Of a DNA stretch of 64,000 nt, positions 12,701-23,840 are shown one piece after another. The stretch is from contig NC_134081.1 in the NCBI RefSeq assembly GCF_000715075.1, positions 68,874,153 through 68,938,152 of the forward strand, in the 5' to 3' direction. A model generated the notes under the pieces. That model was not told the origin of the DNA. It was given only the letters and a program-made list of their open reading frames with translations, and did not search any database. Source of the stretch: Nicotiana tabacum. Lineage: Eukaryota > Streptophyta > Magnoliopsida > Solanales > Solanaceae. Positions within the stretch are counted from its first letter, which is position 1. Each line of letters starts with the position of its first letter. The position numbers and the translations under genes are program-made.

Positions 12701-14243
12701 TCCCAAATTCAATGTCCCGTTTCCTTTCCAAGTAATGTCCATTAGCTTGACAATGCAATGTCTACAAAACTTGATAACTTAACCCCCTATTTATGCTGAG
12801 CAATACAAAATGTTCAATTCTCATATTAATAGAAGCACAGAGACAAACATTGACATTTTTGTTGGGACAGATGGAGTATCTTGATGATGTGGTTACTATA
12901 TTTGCTTTTGTAGTAAAAGTTAATCAATAGGAGGAGTTTGTGAATTATCCCACATTAACGGCTTATCACACACATGTTATCGAAGATGAAGCTCTACATG
13001 ACTTTTAAAAACAAACCAATAAGACTAATGTGGTCAATTTTCAGTGAAACTCTGATGATTGAAAAGAAGAATATACCAGTGGCAGTTGTGATAGGTATAA
13101 ATGGAGGATCTCTGTTATCATATATGAGAATGGTTGTACTTCTAGTACTAGCAGTAGGTGCTTAACTATGTTAAACGAATCCTCCATTTGCCTTTACGTA
13201 CCATTTTGAACGGAATTGATATTGGTGTGGGGTACTTCGTGTGGATCTTTCAAAATATACCAAATATTAGCAAATAACTAGACGTACCCTACCGAATATT
13301 TAGACATATCTGCATTGGATACATACTAGTGATGAGTCCAAGTAACATAGTGCTTATACACATTAACCAGGTCAATGGGCAAGACCAGAACTGTAATCAT
13401 TTTACAAATTTAAACACTAACAAACTGTTGTCATAAAAGATCTAGCTTCCAGTCCAAAAACACATTACTCCCAGTAGTCCTATCCCCTTAGCTTCTTCTC
13501 CTTCCACTGTGCTTTTGGGTTAATGCAAACTTAAAAAGAACTTCAATTAACTGAATTAACAGGGTACACTGCCTAACTTCTCTTGGGAAACTAAGAAACA
13601 TTTCAAGATCTTAAGACTTATTATCTAAATGTTTAATCTATTAACTAGATAATGCATCTGAAGAGCACATAAAAATTAGGAGATGATTAAAAAGTAACTT
13701 AACATGAAACAAATAAGTTGATACATAGGATTAGAGCGACTGAACATTTTCTTAAATCCATTTAAAAATAATACCACTGACCGGTGGAACAGACGAGGTG
13801 AGCACAAACGGGCATGGGCACCATAGTCATTAAAAATAAAAATAAAAAACCACTGACCCCTCCTTACTTTTATGGTACTTTTTTTTAGTAGCACAGTTCA
13901 ATAATTCTGTTTCTCCTTCAAACTCCCAAAAACTTAAAAAATGAAAACTTGAAATATATTGGGAAAAAGAAGTAAAAAAAGACTATCTTTATTGTTCCCC
14001 TGCCGAGTTACCAACCTCAAAGGTAAAGTACATTAACCATGTCAACCTCAAACACCTAAAAGAAGCAAAACATAAATGACTCTTAAAAAAGACACAAACT
14101 ACCTCCAAAAGATCTTCCAGAGAAAAAAAAGACAATTTGAACTTAGAAACAGCAATATATAGACAATCATAAGAAGAAAGAGCATAAAAGAAGCCCCATT
14201 TAGGAGAAGAAAAAGAGGGACTTACAGAGCTAAAAGGCTTCAT
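3768..14243 (-). CDS. DUF707-family protein, 15 exons, 400 aa
   Basis: Fifteen exons join with consistent phases to exactly 400 codons plus TAG. They are 14243-14226, 12600-12487, 11578-11519, 8026-7931, 7318-7235, 7144-7026, 6944-6843, 6591-6475, 5606-5553, 5385-5319, 5140-5087, 4998-4903, 4247-4185, 4101-4063 and 3887-3768. The product has a short N-terminal tail, one membrane segment (about residues 19-35) and a Cys-containing linker (QCGTCEEKCRPFGSEALPEG). The conserved DUF707 body follows: NLLAIAVGIKQKELV, FHYDGVVDEWNDLEW (135-149), FAKRFLHPDIV, LWDEDLGVESF (184-194), LEISQPALD, CDNNSTAPPCVGWVEMMAPV and HLGVPTLGGG, ending in FWERW..DECWVDPF. Database entries often call the family lysine ketoglutarate reductase trans-splicing related; I know of no firm role. 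The single anchor plus a WDED motif reminiscent of a DxD site suggests a secretory-pathway enzyme, but that is inference. ATG 14243 is the first ATG in its frame, and exon 1 encodes only MKPFSS. All introns are GT-AG except two with GC donors. No lesion is seen, so the gene looks functional. Confidence 0.88.
4901..4902 (-). other. GC splice donor of intron 12 (DUF707 gene)
   Basis: The exon ending ..GGAAATAAG is followed by GCAAGTAA, which matches the AAG|GCAAGT consensus of GC-AG introns. The nearby GT (GTAATT, four bases on) would shift the frame: the following exons then read into a stop within exon 14. GC use is therefore required for the 400-codon frame. Confidence 0.75.
5085..5086 (-). 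other. GC splice donor of intron 11 (DUF707 gene)
   Basis: The exon ending ..TATTGTGCACAG is followed by GCAAATTC. The conserved protein text runs NDLIHAWGLDKKLGYCAQ and then GDRTKKVGVVDSEYITHLG, so the join must be here. Reading on without splicing meets a stop within a few codons, and there is no GT at the boundary. Confidence 0.75.
5855..6180 (-). repeat. Solanaceae SINE-like dispersed repeat with (TTG)n tail
   Basis: On the minus strand the unit ends in GAGCCGGGGGTCT, AACAGCCTCTCTACCTTC, ACAAGGTAGGGGTAAGGTTT and then TTGTTGTTGTTG. This 3' module is very frequent in tomato, potato and tobacco sequences. It lies in the intron between exons 8 and 9 of the DUF707 gene, on the gene's own strand. 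The 5' limit near 6180 is approximate, and the exact SINE family is not claimed. Confidence 0.6.
8027..11518 (-). other. 3.5-kb intron 3 of the DUF707 gene
   Basis: The longest intron of the gene, AT-rich. Open frames inside it (for example 9439-9870 on the plus strand, rich in Phe/Ser/Leu) are low-complexity translations without any recognised motif. A (TA)n(CA)n stretch lies at about 8785-8808. No complete transposon could be delimited. Confidence 0.6.
12601..14225 (-). other. 1.6-kb intron 1 of the DUF707 gene
   Basis: It separates the 18-nt first coding exon (donor TCT|GTAAGT) from exon 2 (acceptor TTTTCAG|GTTTCC). It contains no convincing ORF. A long first intron after a tiny coding exon can hold regulatory sequence, but nothing specific is visible. 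Confidence 0.6.
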
Positions 14244-16348
14244 CTTTGCATGTATGAAGCTCCAAAAAATCACAAGAGAGCGATTGATTTCTTCAGAAAA
14301 AAGAAGATGGAGGCAAGAAAAAATAAAAAGTGGGACTTTCTTTGGGTGCTTTTCAAGAAAGTGAGAATAGTCCTAATGGAAAAGCAAAGCATAAAGAGAA
14401 AGCCTAGAGAAAGAAGGCAATTAAAAGGTAGTAGAATTTTTGTCTCCAAAAAAGTTAAAGTTAGATTCCTTATCTTCCCTAACAGTATTACCCTCCAAAG
14501 CTTTTCAAAAATTTCAACCAAAAAAGAAAGAGAAACTAAGATGAATATACATTATTTACGAGCACAGTTGAAAGAGTTTAATAATGGTTAAAGAGACGTG
14601 AAAAAGTGGCGGAGTTGCTATGTATTGTCGTGCCAGATAGATAACATGACCGAGCTGTCTTCTCGCCACTATCATCATATCTGTTGTATCCTTTCTACAT
14701 TTTCGCCACATTATGTGGACCCCACTTTGGGACATTCATTTTTTTCATTTTACACGGGAGAAAAAGAAAGAATTGGAGGAAAGTGAAAATTGTCCACATA
14801 TATTGGGGCAACCGTATTAGGACAAAAGAGACTTCGTGAGTAAATTTTGATATTTTACGTCCATCTTTTGATTGTTTAGGATAGGATGTGAGAATCCGAC
14901 CATTGGATTTGGTTAGTGGCTTTTTCAATTGCTAATTACTAATTATTATTCTAGTAATTATACTAACAAATTAACAACACATTTTTATAATGTTAATTTA
15001 AGAATTAAAATTTAGTGAGTTTTCATTTTATTTTTTTTTCAATATTTAAATTTTACTCTTAGAAAATAATAAGCTCGATTTAACTTCAAAAAGTTGTGAA
15101 TTTGACTCTTGAAAAATAAAGAGTGCAAAAGAGTTGGGAGAAATAATAATTATTTGTTGGATATTAGTGATTTAATTTGACATTGCTTTAATACATAATT
15201 TGATTTCCATTCTAGTACCCTTTCTTCTTTGAGTTGGAAAATATCAAACTCAAATTATAATTGGAATAGTGTGCAAGAGTGGGATGTGATAATGAGCCAG
15301 TTTGGATGACCTTATTTTAAGTGACTTTTAAGCTAAAATAACTTTTAAACCATAAGTTAAAAATTTTAGCTTTTAACTTATTTTTGTCTTTTAGCTTAAA
15401 AATAAATGCTTAAAAATACTTTTTTACTCTATCCAAACACTATAAAATGATTTAAAATTTATTTGTTGAAGAAGAAAGTTTTCTTTAAAAGGAGGTAATT
15501 TTGTGAATTGTCAACTTTACTGACGTGTAAAGTTCACCTTTATTATTTTTTATTTTTGTTATAGAAATCCAAATTGCATAATCAACACCGGACGTTAATG
15601 CTTTACTCTCGAAAATTTCTACATTTGTTATTCATTTGTAGTGGCCCACTCTGACTCTACAGTTAGGAATAGTAAGTCTTGTGACTTGGGCCCTAAATTT
15701 GGAGAGCCTTCTTTTTTAAAAATAATAAGTTTATAAGTATTTAAAAAATAATATTTAATATTTTTAATATAAAAATAAAATTTATAATAATACAAAAGCT
15801 CTTCAGATATATAAATAAAGTAATAATTTTGCTTACTTAAAATGGGTAGATGAATAATTTTTCTAACGTTTTAATTTTTTACTTTTTTCATTAGATTACG
15901 TGTCACTCCAAATCAATCTTTCTTTCCCCAATCTATTTATATTTTAGAAAACTCCTACATATTTTCTTTCTTTTTCCTTAATATTCTTTCTCACCTTCTT
16001 TCTCCAAGATTCCATTCATCACCTTCTTTCTCCAAGATTTGATTAGTTCGAGTGGTCAACAATACTTTTAAACTTCCAATAGTTTTATACGTCTATTGCT
16101 ATATAAAATCTTATTTAAGATCAACAATATCTCAAGAAAGATTAAATAAGTTCGCTATATTATCAATTGGAAAGGAATTATTAGAGAAAGTCGATTATAA
16201 AAAAGATTATTAACAATTTCGTATCTCAAAAATTTAGAAGAATAGACTTCAAATAAAAATATATCTTATAACTTTCTTTTAAAAAATTTAGGTCTCATAT
16301 TAAACTTTGATTTTAGGCCCCAGATGAGCTTGAGTCGCCCCTGGTAGT

Positions 16349-16350
<2 letters not shown>
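14244..16350. other. AT-rich intergenic region upstream of the DUF707 gene
   Basis: It probably holds the promoter and 5' UTR of the minus-strand gene in its left part. Purine-rich tracts on the plus strand (14280-14560) correspond to CT-rich minus-strand sequence, as is common in plant 5' UTRs. Nothing else coding was found. Confidence 0.4.
15291..15445. repeat. possible small MITE-like repeat
   Basis: The left side contains CCAGTTTGGATGACCTTATT. The right side, on the minus strand, reads GTGTTTGGATAGAGTAAAAA. The shared GTTTGGAT near both ends and the AAGT/TTAAGC-rich interior resemble hAT-type MITEs common in Solanaceae. The ends and target duplication are not clear. Confidence 0.3.

Positions 16351-16405
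<55 letters not shown>
16351..16405. repeat. (AT)n microsatellite
   Basis: About 27 uninterrupted AT units. No gene nearby depends on it. Confidence 0.97.
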
Positions 16406-16406
<1 letters not shown>

Positions 16407-17100
16407 GAAAATTCATTTAGAGTCATTTAAATAAAGATAAAATACATGTTCAAATGTACAATACAAGGATTTAAAAATTTAAGTTATCATTTTGAAAATC
16501 TTCTTTCAAGTAATTAGTTTATTATCCTTAACGTTTCGTTTGGGCTCGTAAATTTGTATGAAAAAAAAAAAGAAGAAAAAAGACAAAAGGAGAGAGGGGA
16601 AGAAGAAGATGAGGATAAATCATTATTCATTCCTTTACGCTGAAAAAGTATTTTTGTTTTCATCATTTTTGCTTCAAGAGAAAGATTCATTTTTAATCTC
16701 CATGTGACCAAGTTGTAATAAACAACACAATTATTTTGTAAGAGCCAATAAATATACCAGTATAATTAGGGGAAAATATTCTTTAAAAAGCCACCCTCAT
16801 ACACACACAGCTTTTGTCTTCTTCTTATCTTTTTTTAAAACTAACTAAAGGTTGAAAAGAGTTTTTAATGAATATTAGGTAACTACAGTAGCCTAGCTGT
16901 CAGCCATTAGTAAAATTATTAAAAATCAATTTATTCCAATTAGCTATAGTCTTACAATGTGCTAAAGGTGCCATGAAAACTTGTACATGATTAATGTAAA
17001 CTGTAAAAGTGAAAGGTTTCAGAAAGACCGCAGGAGTAATAAATACATATTATGTGAATTATTTATTAGGTGGTTAAAAAAAGTAGCCATTAAACATGTT
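16406..17100. other. geneless AT-rich flank of the retroelement nest
   Basis: No ORF with recognisable content lies on either strand. An A/G-rich tract at 16560-16615 gives a low-complexity minus-strand ORF (poly-Ser/Phe) that is not credible as a gene. Confidence 0.4.
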
Positions 17101-17715
17101 CGACCCCAAAATTGATTTGGAGATTAAGCAATTAAATTTGTATTTTTCAAGGGTCACTAGCAATTTCTTTGATTCGACGCAGTTGCATATAATGAATAAA
17201 GATAAACAAGAAATAGCGAAATAGATTAAAAAAAGAATAATACAACAGAGAAAGTTCTTCTATATTTTCGGTCCCAAGTGATCTTTGATTACAAGTATGG
17301 CGGAATTACAAAGCTTAGTCACAAAAAGGCTAGCACAACATAATATTTTTTGTTACAGAGAGGGTTTTGTGTGTGTATTCGATGCCCCTGCTTTGGAGAT
17401 TGGGGCAGCTTTTATAGCGATAAGAGGTGAACTGCCAGTCCGAGTTTCAAGCCAGTACGTCAGCGGATTAGGTAGTGGGGAGCGGGATCTCCTATAGTGG
17501 CTTTCGTTTCAACATAATATTGACATCCATAATCTGTAAATAAGGTTGACTGGGTCTTCGAATGAAATCGTCCACCCTTCACGTATTTGACCTTTTGATG
17601 ACCATGATCTCGATACTTTTCAAACTTGGAGCGGGTCCCATTGCTTGACCTCTAGGCCTTAGTTGCCACGTGGAACGTTTTTGCCATGCCACATGGAAAG
17701 GGTAATTTTGACCCA
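17101..17715 (-). repeat. Tat element 3' LTR copy
   Basis: A 615-bp sequence homologous to 46321-46898 plus 40110-40128. On the minus strand it starts TGGGTCAAAATTACCC right after a G-rich polypurine tract and ends GGGGTCG, where the other copy ends GGGTCA. By eye roughly one base in six or seven differs between the copies. The ORF inside it (17285-17497) is a chance frame. Confidence 0.75.
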
Positions 17716-17737
17716 TACCGTCAGTCCCCCCACTTGT
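17716..17737 (-). other. polypurine tract of the Tat element
   Basis: On the minus strand AAGTGGGGGGACTGACGG directly precedes the TGGGTC start of the 3' LTR. This is the usual place and composition for the plus-strand primer of reverse transcription. Confidence 0.6.
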
Positions 17738-17992
17738 CGGGCAATTCGATGACGAATGCTCGATAAGTGGTAATCTTCTTTCCTTGGTAAGGATCAATTT
17801 TGTAGAGATTCTTCCTTTATAAGAAAGAATTTTAATAAAACTCAAACTCTAGGACTAATGCGACTCATGTGCAGTCCATACTTAATACGCCAGAACACAT
17901 GGTCGTTTTTCGTTGGACTCCTACCTGTTACAGTTCCTAGGTAATGATGGCTACTTATGATATGGAACCGTTTTTCGATCTTGGCGATTTAA

Positions 17993-18088
<96 letters not shown>
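17993..18088. repeat. (CT)8(AT)40 compound microsatellite
   Basis: A CT run (17993-18008) passes into an uninterrupted AT run (18009-18088), between the Tat 3' LTR and the first antisense ORF region. The poly Tyr-Ile ORF translated through it is an artefact. Confidence 0.97.
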
Positions 18089-18090
<2 letters not shown>

Positions 18091-18236
18091 GCTGTGGGCC
18101 TTCCCATTAACTCAAAATCCCTTTTCCGATCTTTTTCTCTACCTTTCTCATTCCCATTATTTTCTAGTCAATTCTTCATTCTTCTGTTCCTCTGTTTGCA
18201 ACTCACATGCACCCCCAAAGTTTTGGCTTCTTTTAA

Positions 18237-20700
18237 ATGGACGATCAGCCCTCTATACCTTTAGCCAGAGGTGTTTCCCCACCTCCGCCAGGAAACGTCT
18301 CCTCTTCTGTATCTATCGCTCCTACAAGGGCTTCATCCGCGGGTCCTTCTGATAAGAAGGCTTCCAAATCTCACAAAAGCAGAAAAGGAAAGTAGCCCTA
18401 TGAGCCTACAACCTGGAAAGTTCTTCCAAAAGCTGGGACTACAATGGAGTGATTGAAGCGTGGAACAAAAGTGATAGGACAATGCGGGAGTTCACATGTT
18501 GATAACATAGATTTCCTTGTCCATGAAGAACATGTTTCCCAGATCCTTCGTAATTATTAATGGGGTGATCGTGTCGCCATACATGTTCCTCGGGCGATCT
18601 AAAGGATTTTCAATCACAGACCGGGTTTTTCATTCGTCTATACTTATCCGTTCACCCTTGGGTTCAAACCCTCGATAGATCCTGTGATTTTTTACTTTTG
18701 TCGCTATTTCAATGTGTTTTTAGGCCAAGTTATGCCAAATGTATGTAGGCTCATGGCGTGCTTCTGTTTCTCATTACGTGTAGCCTACATTCCATTTTCT
18801 CTCTCGCACCTTCTACATATATTTTCTCTCAAACCGCTCAGGGCGAGCATTATTTCGATGACTGATCGAGGTACTAAGACTCTTGTTGACGCCGAGGATG
18901 ACCATAACAGGGGTTGGTTTGATCGTTTTGTTGCAGTCCCCACTCATGAGCTGGTCAAACCCGAGGATGGGCTTATTTCGGAAAGGTGGAATGAAAGACT
19001 TAAGCATAGTTTCCTTTATTTGCACCAATATTCCTTATTTTCCCCTCCCCCTTTCCTTATCTTTCATTACTTTGATCTTTCTTCTTCTTTTCCGGCAGCC
19101 ATGTTGCTAGTCCCGAAAGATATTCCGGACATTGAAGAGTGGGTAGGAAAGATTTTGGTGCCCTCTTCAATAACGGAGAGGTCTTGGACATACATATATG
19201 AGGTCTCGGAGTGACGAGCCAGGGATCATGTTAAGTGTTCGTATCAACTGCATTTCAACTGTTCAAGCTTCTTATTTTGACGTCTTTTTTTAAATCCCTT
19301 TATAGGCATCCCTTTGAGGAAGGTAGCTTCGCAAGTATTGATAATGCTTCCCACCTCCGTTGACTCTGCTTAGGAAAGGGTAAGGCAACTTTGTGTCTTG
19401 AAAAGAAAAGCGGACCCTCCGATTTCTATCCTGGCAGGTCTTCCTAAAAAAAGAAAAATGCCGAATTTTCTGATAGTCCCTAATGCCGAATTTTCTGATA
19501 GTCCCTGACAATTCTCCGAGCTATCTCCCGATCTAAACGTCCTCGAGACACTACCCCCATTGATTTGGAGGATGAAGGGTCGGAGTCCCACGGTTCTAAG
19601 TCAGTGGAAGATGTTTCTGGGGACCAAGGTACGAAGTCCACCGCTTTGGAGCCTGCAGGAGGCAAACCCTCTCCCTTGGATCCAAGAAAAGTGATAGTTG
19701 TGGCTGAGGTCTCTGAGATACCTTCCCATCTTCATCTGCTGCATCCTTTTGCTTTGCGCCCTCCCCTTACTAGTTCTTCGACGAGCGCCATCGTTCGTAC
19801 TGTTCTGATTAATATTCAGTAGTGGTCAATATTTTGAATTGCTCGGGAGAGGGAAAGGCGTGGATAGAAGGATTAATAGCCCCATTGGAGAGGGAGGAAC
19901 TGTCTGCCCAATTCGGAACTGCGCTGGCCAATGACATACTTCACTTTACCCTCCGGGTAATGTCCCTGATTTTATCTCCTCACTTTCTATGTTTTCTCCA
20001 CTTATAAGGCTAAGTTGTCTCTATGCAGACGAATTTGATATCGACCCAGATCAAAGAAAGGTTCTCATTCTATGAAAGAACCATTGAGGGATTGAGGCAG
20101 CATGCCAAAGACTGGAAAACTCGTTGTGAAGTGCCGTTCTCAGAACAAGAACACTTATGAGCTGTTAGCCCACCTGGACAAGGATGCACTAGAGAGTTGA
20201 CGGAAGAGGTTGAGAAGATGGGCACCACATACAGTGGTAGGGTCAAGAGCTTGGAGGCATTCTTGGTCGAGAATGAGGCACAAGCAAACTGGTTGGCTGA
20301 AGGGAAAGCCACTTTGTCTTATGACTTGTTCGGGTCAAGTTGCGTGCATTGTACCTAGAGAAGACCCTCGGATCGCAAAAGGATTTCACCGACGCCCAAC
20401 ATACCGAGGTGGCGAGGATACAGGGGGAGAGAGACGAAGTGGTCTAAGAACTTGATCAGTTGAATCTGCAATTGGAGCTGGTGCAGAACGTTATTTGACT
20501 CGAGTCCAAGTTATCCACATTGAAGAGTGTTCGTGCGGGGATTCCCGATCTGGAAGATGGTTAAACAGGACAAGGCAGGCCATGGAAGAGGCTGAATTTG
20601 ATGTAAATATAGCCTCTTCTGAAGGGGGATTCCCGTAGACAAGGGATTTGATAGCCCTTCAGAAGGAGGAGGCAAAGGACCTTGAAGTTTGCACACTAGC
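18237..20700 (+). pseudogene. Tat antisense ORF 1, degenerate plant-transposon-domain protein
   Basis: A protein-like reading starts at ATG 18237 with a Ser/Pro/Lys-rich head (GVSPPPPGNVSSSVSIAP). It continues as LHPWVQTLDRS, YFNVFLGQ, LVDAEDDHNRGWFDRF and VPTHELVKPEDG..ERWN (18640-19005), then VPKDIPDIEEWVGKIL (19105-19155). Past another block it becomes a charged, coiled-coil-like tail (20030-20330). The central part resembles proteins annotated as putative plant transposon or mobile-domain proteins in Solanaceae. Many stops and frame changes make it non-functional. Short intron-like T-rich stretches ending in AG (for example before 19100) suggest a spliced ancestor. Its role in the element's life cycle is unknown. 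Confidence 0.55.
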
Positions 20701-20834
20701 CCTTCGACCCCTTGGGACGAATCCCATGGCCCGCGATCCCCAAGTGAGGACCATTTGGGGCATGGTTCTAATGTATAGAAGTCTTAAGGTGTCGCCCAGT
20801 TGACTAAGTTATGCTTTTTTTTTTTTTGTTTCAA

Positions 20835-20853
20835 CTGAGGTTATACCTCAGTA
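20835..20853. terminator. perfect short hairpin downstream of antisense ORF 1
   Basis: ACTGAGGT-TAT-ACCTCAGT forms an 8-bp stem with a 3-nt loop, just after an 11-13 base T run and before AATGAACC/TTTAATG-rich sequence resembling a plant 3' UTR. A role in 3'-end formation is only a possibility. Confidence 0.35.
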
Positions 20854-21228
20854 TTGTAATGAACCTTGCTTTAATGAAGAGTACTCTTGCCTTTAATCTT
20901 TTCATGATAAATTACAATTTCGAATTACATTAACTGTGCTTCTCCGAGCCTCGAAGGGTCTTATCGTAGTCCCCGAGAAAGCATATGTGTAGGCGACACA
21001 TGGTGCTCATGAAACATCAACTTCGTATATCTATAGAAATACATGTTCGGTATTTGCAGCTTTTAGGTTAGGTTTGTCTTTCTTGGGAAGGATAACTTGA
21101 AAAGGCGTGTCATTCTGTCAGGCGTCCTTTTGAAGTACTTGGCATTTGACAACGTGCCTCTTTAATGCAACCGATGTGTGGTCGTACCCAATCGTAACCG
21201 TTGTTTGGGGATGTATTGATTTTACGGA

Positions 21229-21237
21229 TATAAAAGG
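21229..21237 (+). promoter_or_regulatory. TATA box of an antisense internal promoter
   Basis: TATAAAAGG is followed after about 30 nt by a CT-rich stretch (CTCTCATCCC) suited to a plant transcription start. The first ATG of antisense ORF 2 comes at 21368. The arrangement suggests that the antisense ORF had its own promoter inside the retroelement. Confidence 0.5.
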
Positions 21238-21367
21238 AGGGGGTGGATCATTGCTTGTCCTCTCATCCCTTCTAGCCTTCAATTTTGAAATTTCTTCTAA
21301 ATCTTGATTGTCTTTTCCCTTCCAACTCAAAAACCTTTTGGATAAAATCAAGTCAAATTTTTACCTA

Positions 21368-23840
21368 ATGGATTATCACAATCAGTGCTCTTTAGATCAG
21401 TCACCGTCTGTTTCTCTCTCCGATGCACGAGATGAAGCTTCACACTATGATGGCACAGAAAAGATAGTGGTGTGCACCGCCAAAAAGGAAGAGGACCACT
21501 AAAAAGGTGGATTTAGCTTCTCAACCAGAGAGGACGATCCCTAACATCATTCCCAGGGAGCTGAAAAAGGATAGTGACTTTAACTTCAAGGAAAAGTCAA
21601 CGGGGAATCGGAATGCTCCCAGTTTTCACTACCCTACTCTTATTACCAACGAAATACTTCCCCATGTTCGGAGAGATTGTGGGTGGGAAAACTGCAAGAC
21701 CTAATCCTTGATCTTCCCCACGGTGGCAAAAGTTTAACCAGCCATCATCGCGGATACTTATTTATAACAACGTACCCCTTGTCCATGGGATTTCCCCTTC
21801 CCATTGATGATGTGGTTGCCGAAATGTGTATTCGGTATAAATTATGCTTAGAACAAATTGGCCCTCAGAGGCTCATTATATGTCTTTTCCACCTGACCGA
21901 AAAGGCCGGTGTAATTCTAACTTATCAGCATTTGCTCCATCTGTATTCTTCCAAGATCTACTGAGGGGGAGTAATTAACATGACGTAGCGAGGTTCGAAA
22001 GCCCTCATCTCGGACTGTGGGGACGACCTTGATCATCGTTGTTCCGAAAGGTACTTGGTTGTTTCGACCAAGTTTCTTTACATAAACGAGAAATGGAAAA
22101 ACAATCGTAAGTGTGCGGATCATTTTGCTTTATTTTGGTTTGAATCATCGTTGACCCTCATTTTTTTTAACACAGTTGTCATGGTGCCTCTTGAAAGGGT
22201 GCCCGACATCGAGGATTGGGTGTCTAAGATCCTGCAGGTCATCGCCGACGGCATCCAAGCACAATACCACGTTAACCCTCTTATTTCCCTAACAAATTTA
22301 ACTTTGGGTTGAAATTTGATTTTCTCATTTTGCTAATATAAATGATATTCTGCAGGGGTGAGACTAGAGAAGAGAGTCCCTTTTCAACTACAAGCCCAGT
22401 AGGTCTTCCTTCTGTGGCCGACAACACCACACTGCTCTGAGAGCTACTTCCTAAAGTGCCGCAAGGAGAGGATGCTAGCCCTTCTTCTGCATTTCCCTCC
22501 CTGTCGTTCCTCGAAGGTCGCTAGTTTCCAAGAGTAGAATAGATCACCCTAGAGTTAAGGAATAAAGGTCGACCCCACCTAAGCCCATCACAATCGATTC
22601 TGACGAAGAGGCCCCTCATCCTTGAGCCTTAAGTTGATACCAGTAGAGGGATTAATAATCGGGAAACCCGGCCAAATTGAGGTAAGGAGGTTTGTTGCGC
22701 CCCCCGGAGTCCAAAAAGTCGACCTTCCCATGCAAAGCAGTCCACGGATGAGAGGCACCCTAGAGGGATGCTTCCGAGACATCAGTTCAAGGTCTGGTCA
22801 CTTCATGCCCAATCATTAATGACCGGAGGGTTATTAATATTTTATTGCCTGGTGGCATCGATGTTTTCGCGAATCCCGGACCCATGGCGGTGCAACTCCC
22901 CAAGTTGTTGTACCAGCATAAGTGGTCTCAGATGGATTCTATGAACTCTATGGAATTGGTGACTCAGATAACCTACGAAGCCGCTAAGGTAAACTATATT
23001 ATGGCCAGTTTTTTTTTGCATTCGCATTGATGGAGTTATTCTTCTCATTCCTCTTTCTTTCTTCAATTTTTAAAGCAGCTTGCTGCCCTCTCCTTGGGGG
23101 TCCTAAAAAAGGTTCGGCTTGACATAACCATGGCTAAGGAGATGGTGAGGTACGATAAGCTGCTGAAGGTTAAAATTGAGAGGCTCCAAAAGGAGGTCAA
23201 GGAGCTCAGGGCTGAGAATGAGGGCCTCCAATCGCGGACGGAGGCTGCAGAAATGAGTGACAATAAGAGGATGCAGGAGGCTTTGGCCAGCGAGGCTGCC
23301 CTCTGGGTTGAGCGGTTTAGGACTTTTGAGAGAATTTCGATCCTCGAAGGGGAGCTGACTTTGAAGACGAACATGGAAGTGTGAGAGAGGAAAGATTGCT
23401 CTCGATTCGAGGATGGCGTTCAGGGCCTGTGGTTCGAATGGTAAGCGTTTGAGGGGAGGGGCTTAGCTAATAACTGAGATATGGAGTTTGCTCGAGAGGC
23501 CTTCGTGAATTTACAGAAGAGGATGGTCGTTGACCGGGCCTGGGCAGTCATGAAGACTTGACTTAACACCCTTCATGAGGCACACATTGGAGAATTGGAT
23601 ACTCCTCTCGCGCTTTCTCAAGTTGAGGTCGAGGCGAGGGAGCTTCAGGTACTGCTTGGCCTTCCTTCTCCTAACAAGCAAGGGTCAAGTACCGATTTGG
23701 ACGAGGAGGACCTCGATGATGAAGACGAGGAGAGGGAAGAGGTTGACCCTGACTCCTCAATCCCTTCGATAGCCAATGATGACCCGAATGCCCCTTCTAC
23801 GTCTGCTTCTCAAGTCCCTGGCTGTAGTCCGAGTCCGTAG
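21368..23840 (+). pseudogene. Tat antisense ORF 2, coiled-coil protein remnant
   Basis: A second protein-like region in the same orientation as antisense ORF 1, with similar order. It has a Ser-rich head (21368-21500) and a degenerate centre with SKALISDCGDDLDHR and FLYINEKW (about 21990-22100). VPLERVPDIEDWVSKILQ (22180-22240) is clearly related to VPKDIPDIEEWVGKIL of ORF 1. Then come MPGGIDVFANPG (22845), a long coiled coil (23064-23384, with LKVKIERLQKEVKELRAENE and a heptad pattern), and an acidic Glu/Asp-Ser/Pro tail ending at 23840. An AATAAA lies about 60 nt beyond the stop. Frame changes and stops mark it as dead. The repeated layout points to an old duplication or two related genes carried together. 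Confidence 0.55.

Noticed and set aside
14250..14591. 113-codon Lys/Arg-rich plus-strand ORF
   Set aside because: It is the complement of a CT-rich region just upstream of the DUF707 start codon, likely its 5' UTR; biased composition and no motif.
17285..17497. 70-codon ORF within the Tat 3' LTR (ALEIGAAFIAIRGELPVRVS)
   Set aside because: The homologous stretch in the 5' LTR is broken by indels and there is no sign of coding conservation.
17944..18264. Plus-strand ORF with a long Tyr-Ile repeat
   Set aside because: Artefact of the (AT)40 tract; the flanking text does not match a protein family.
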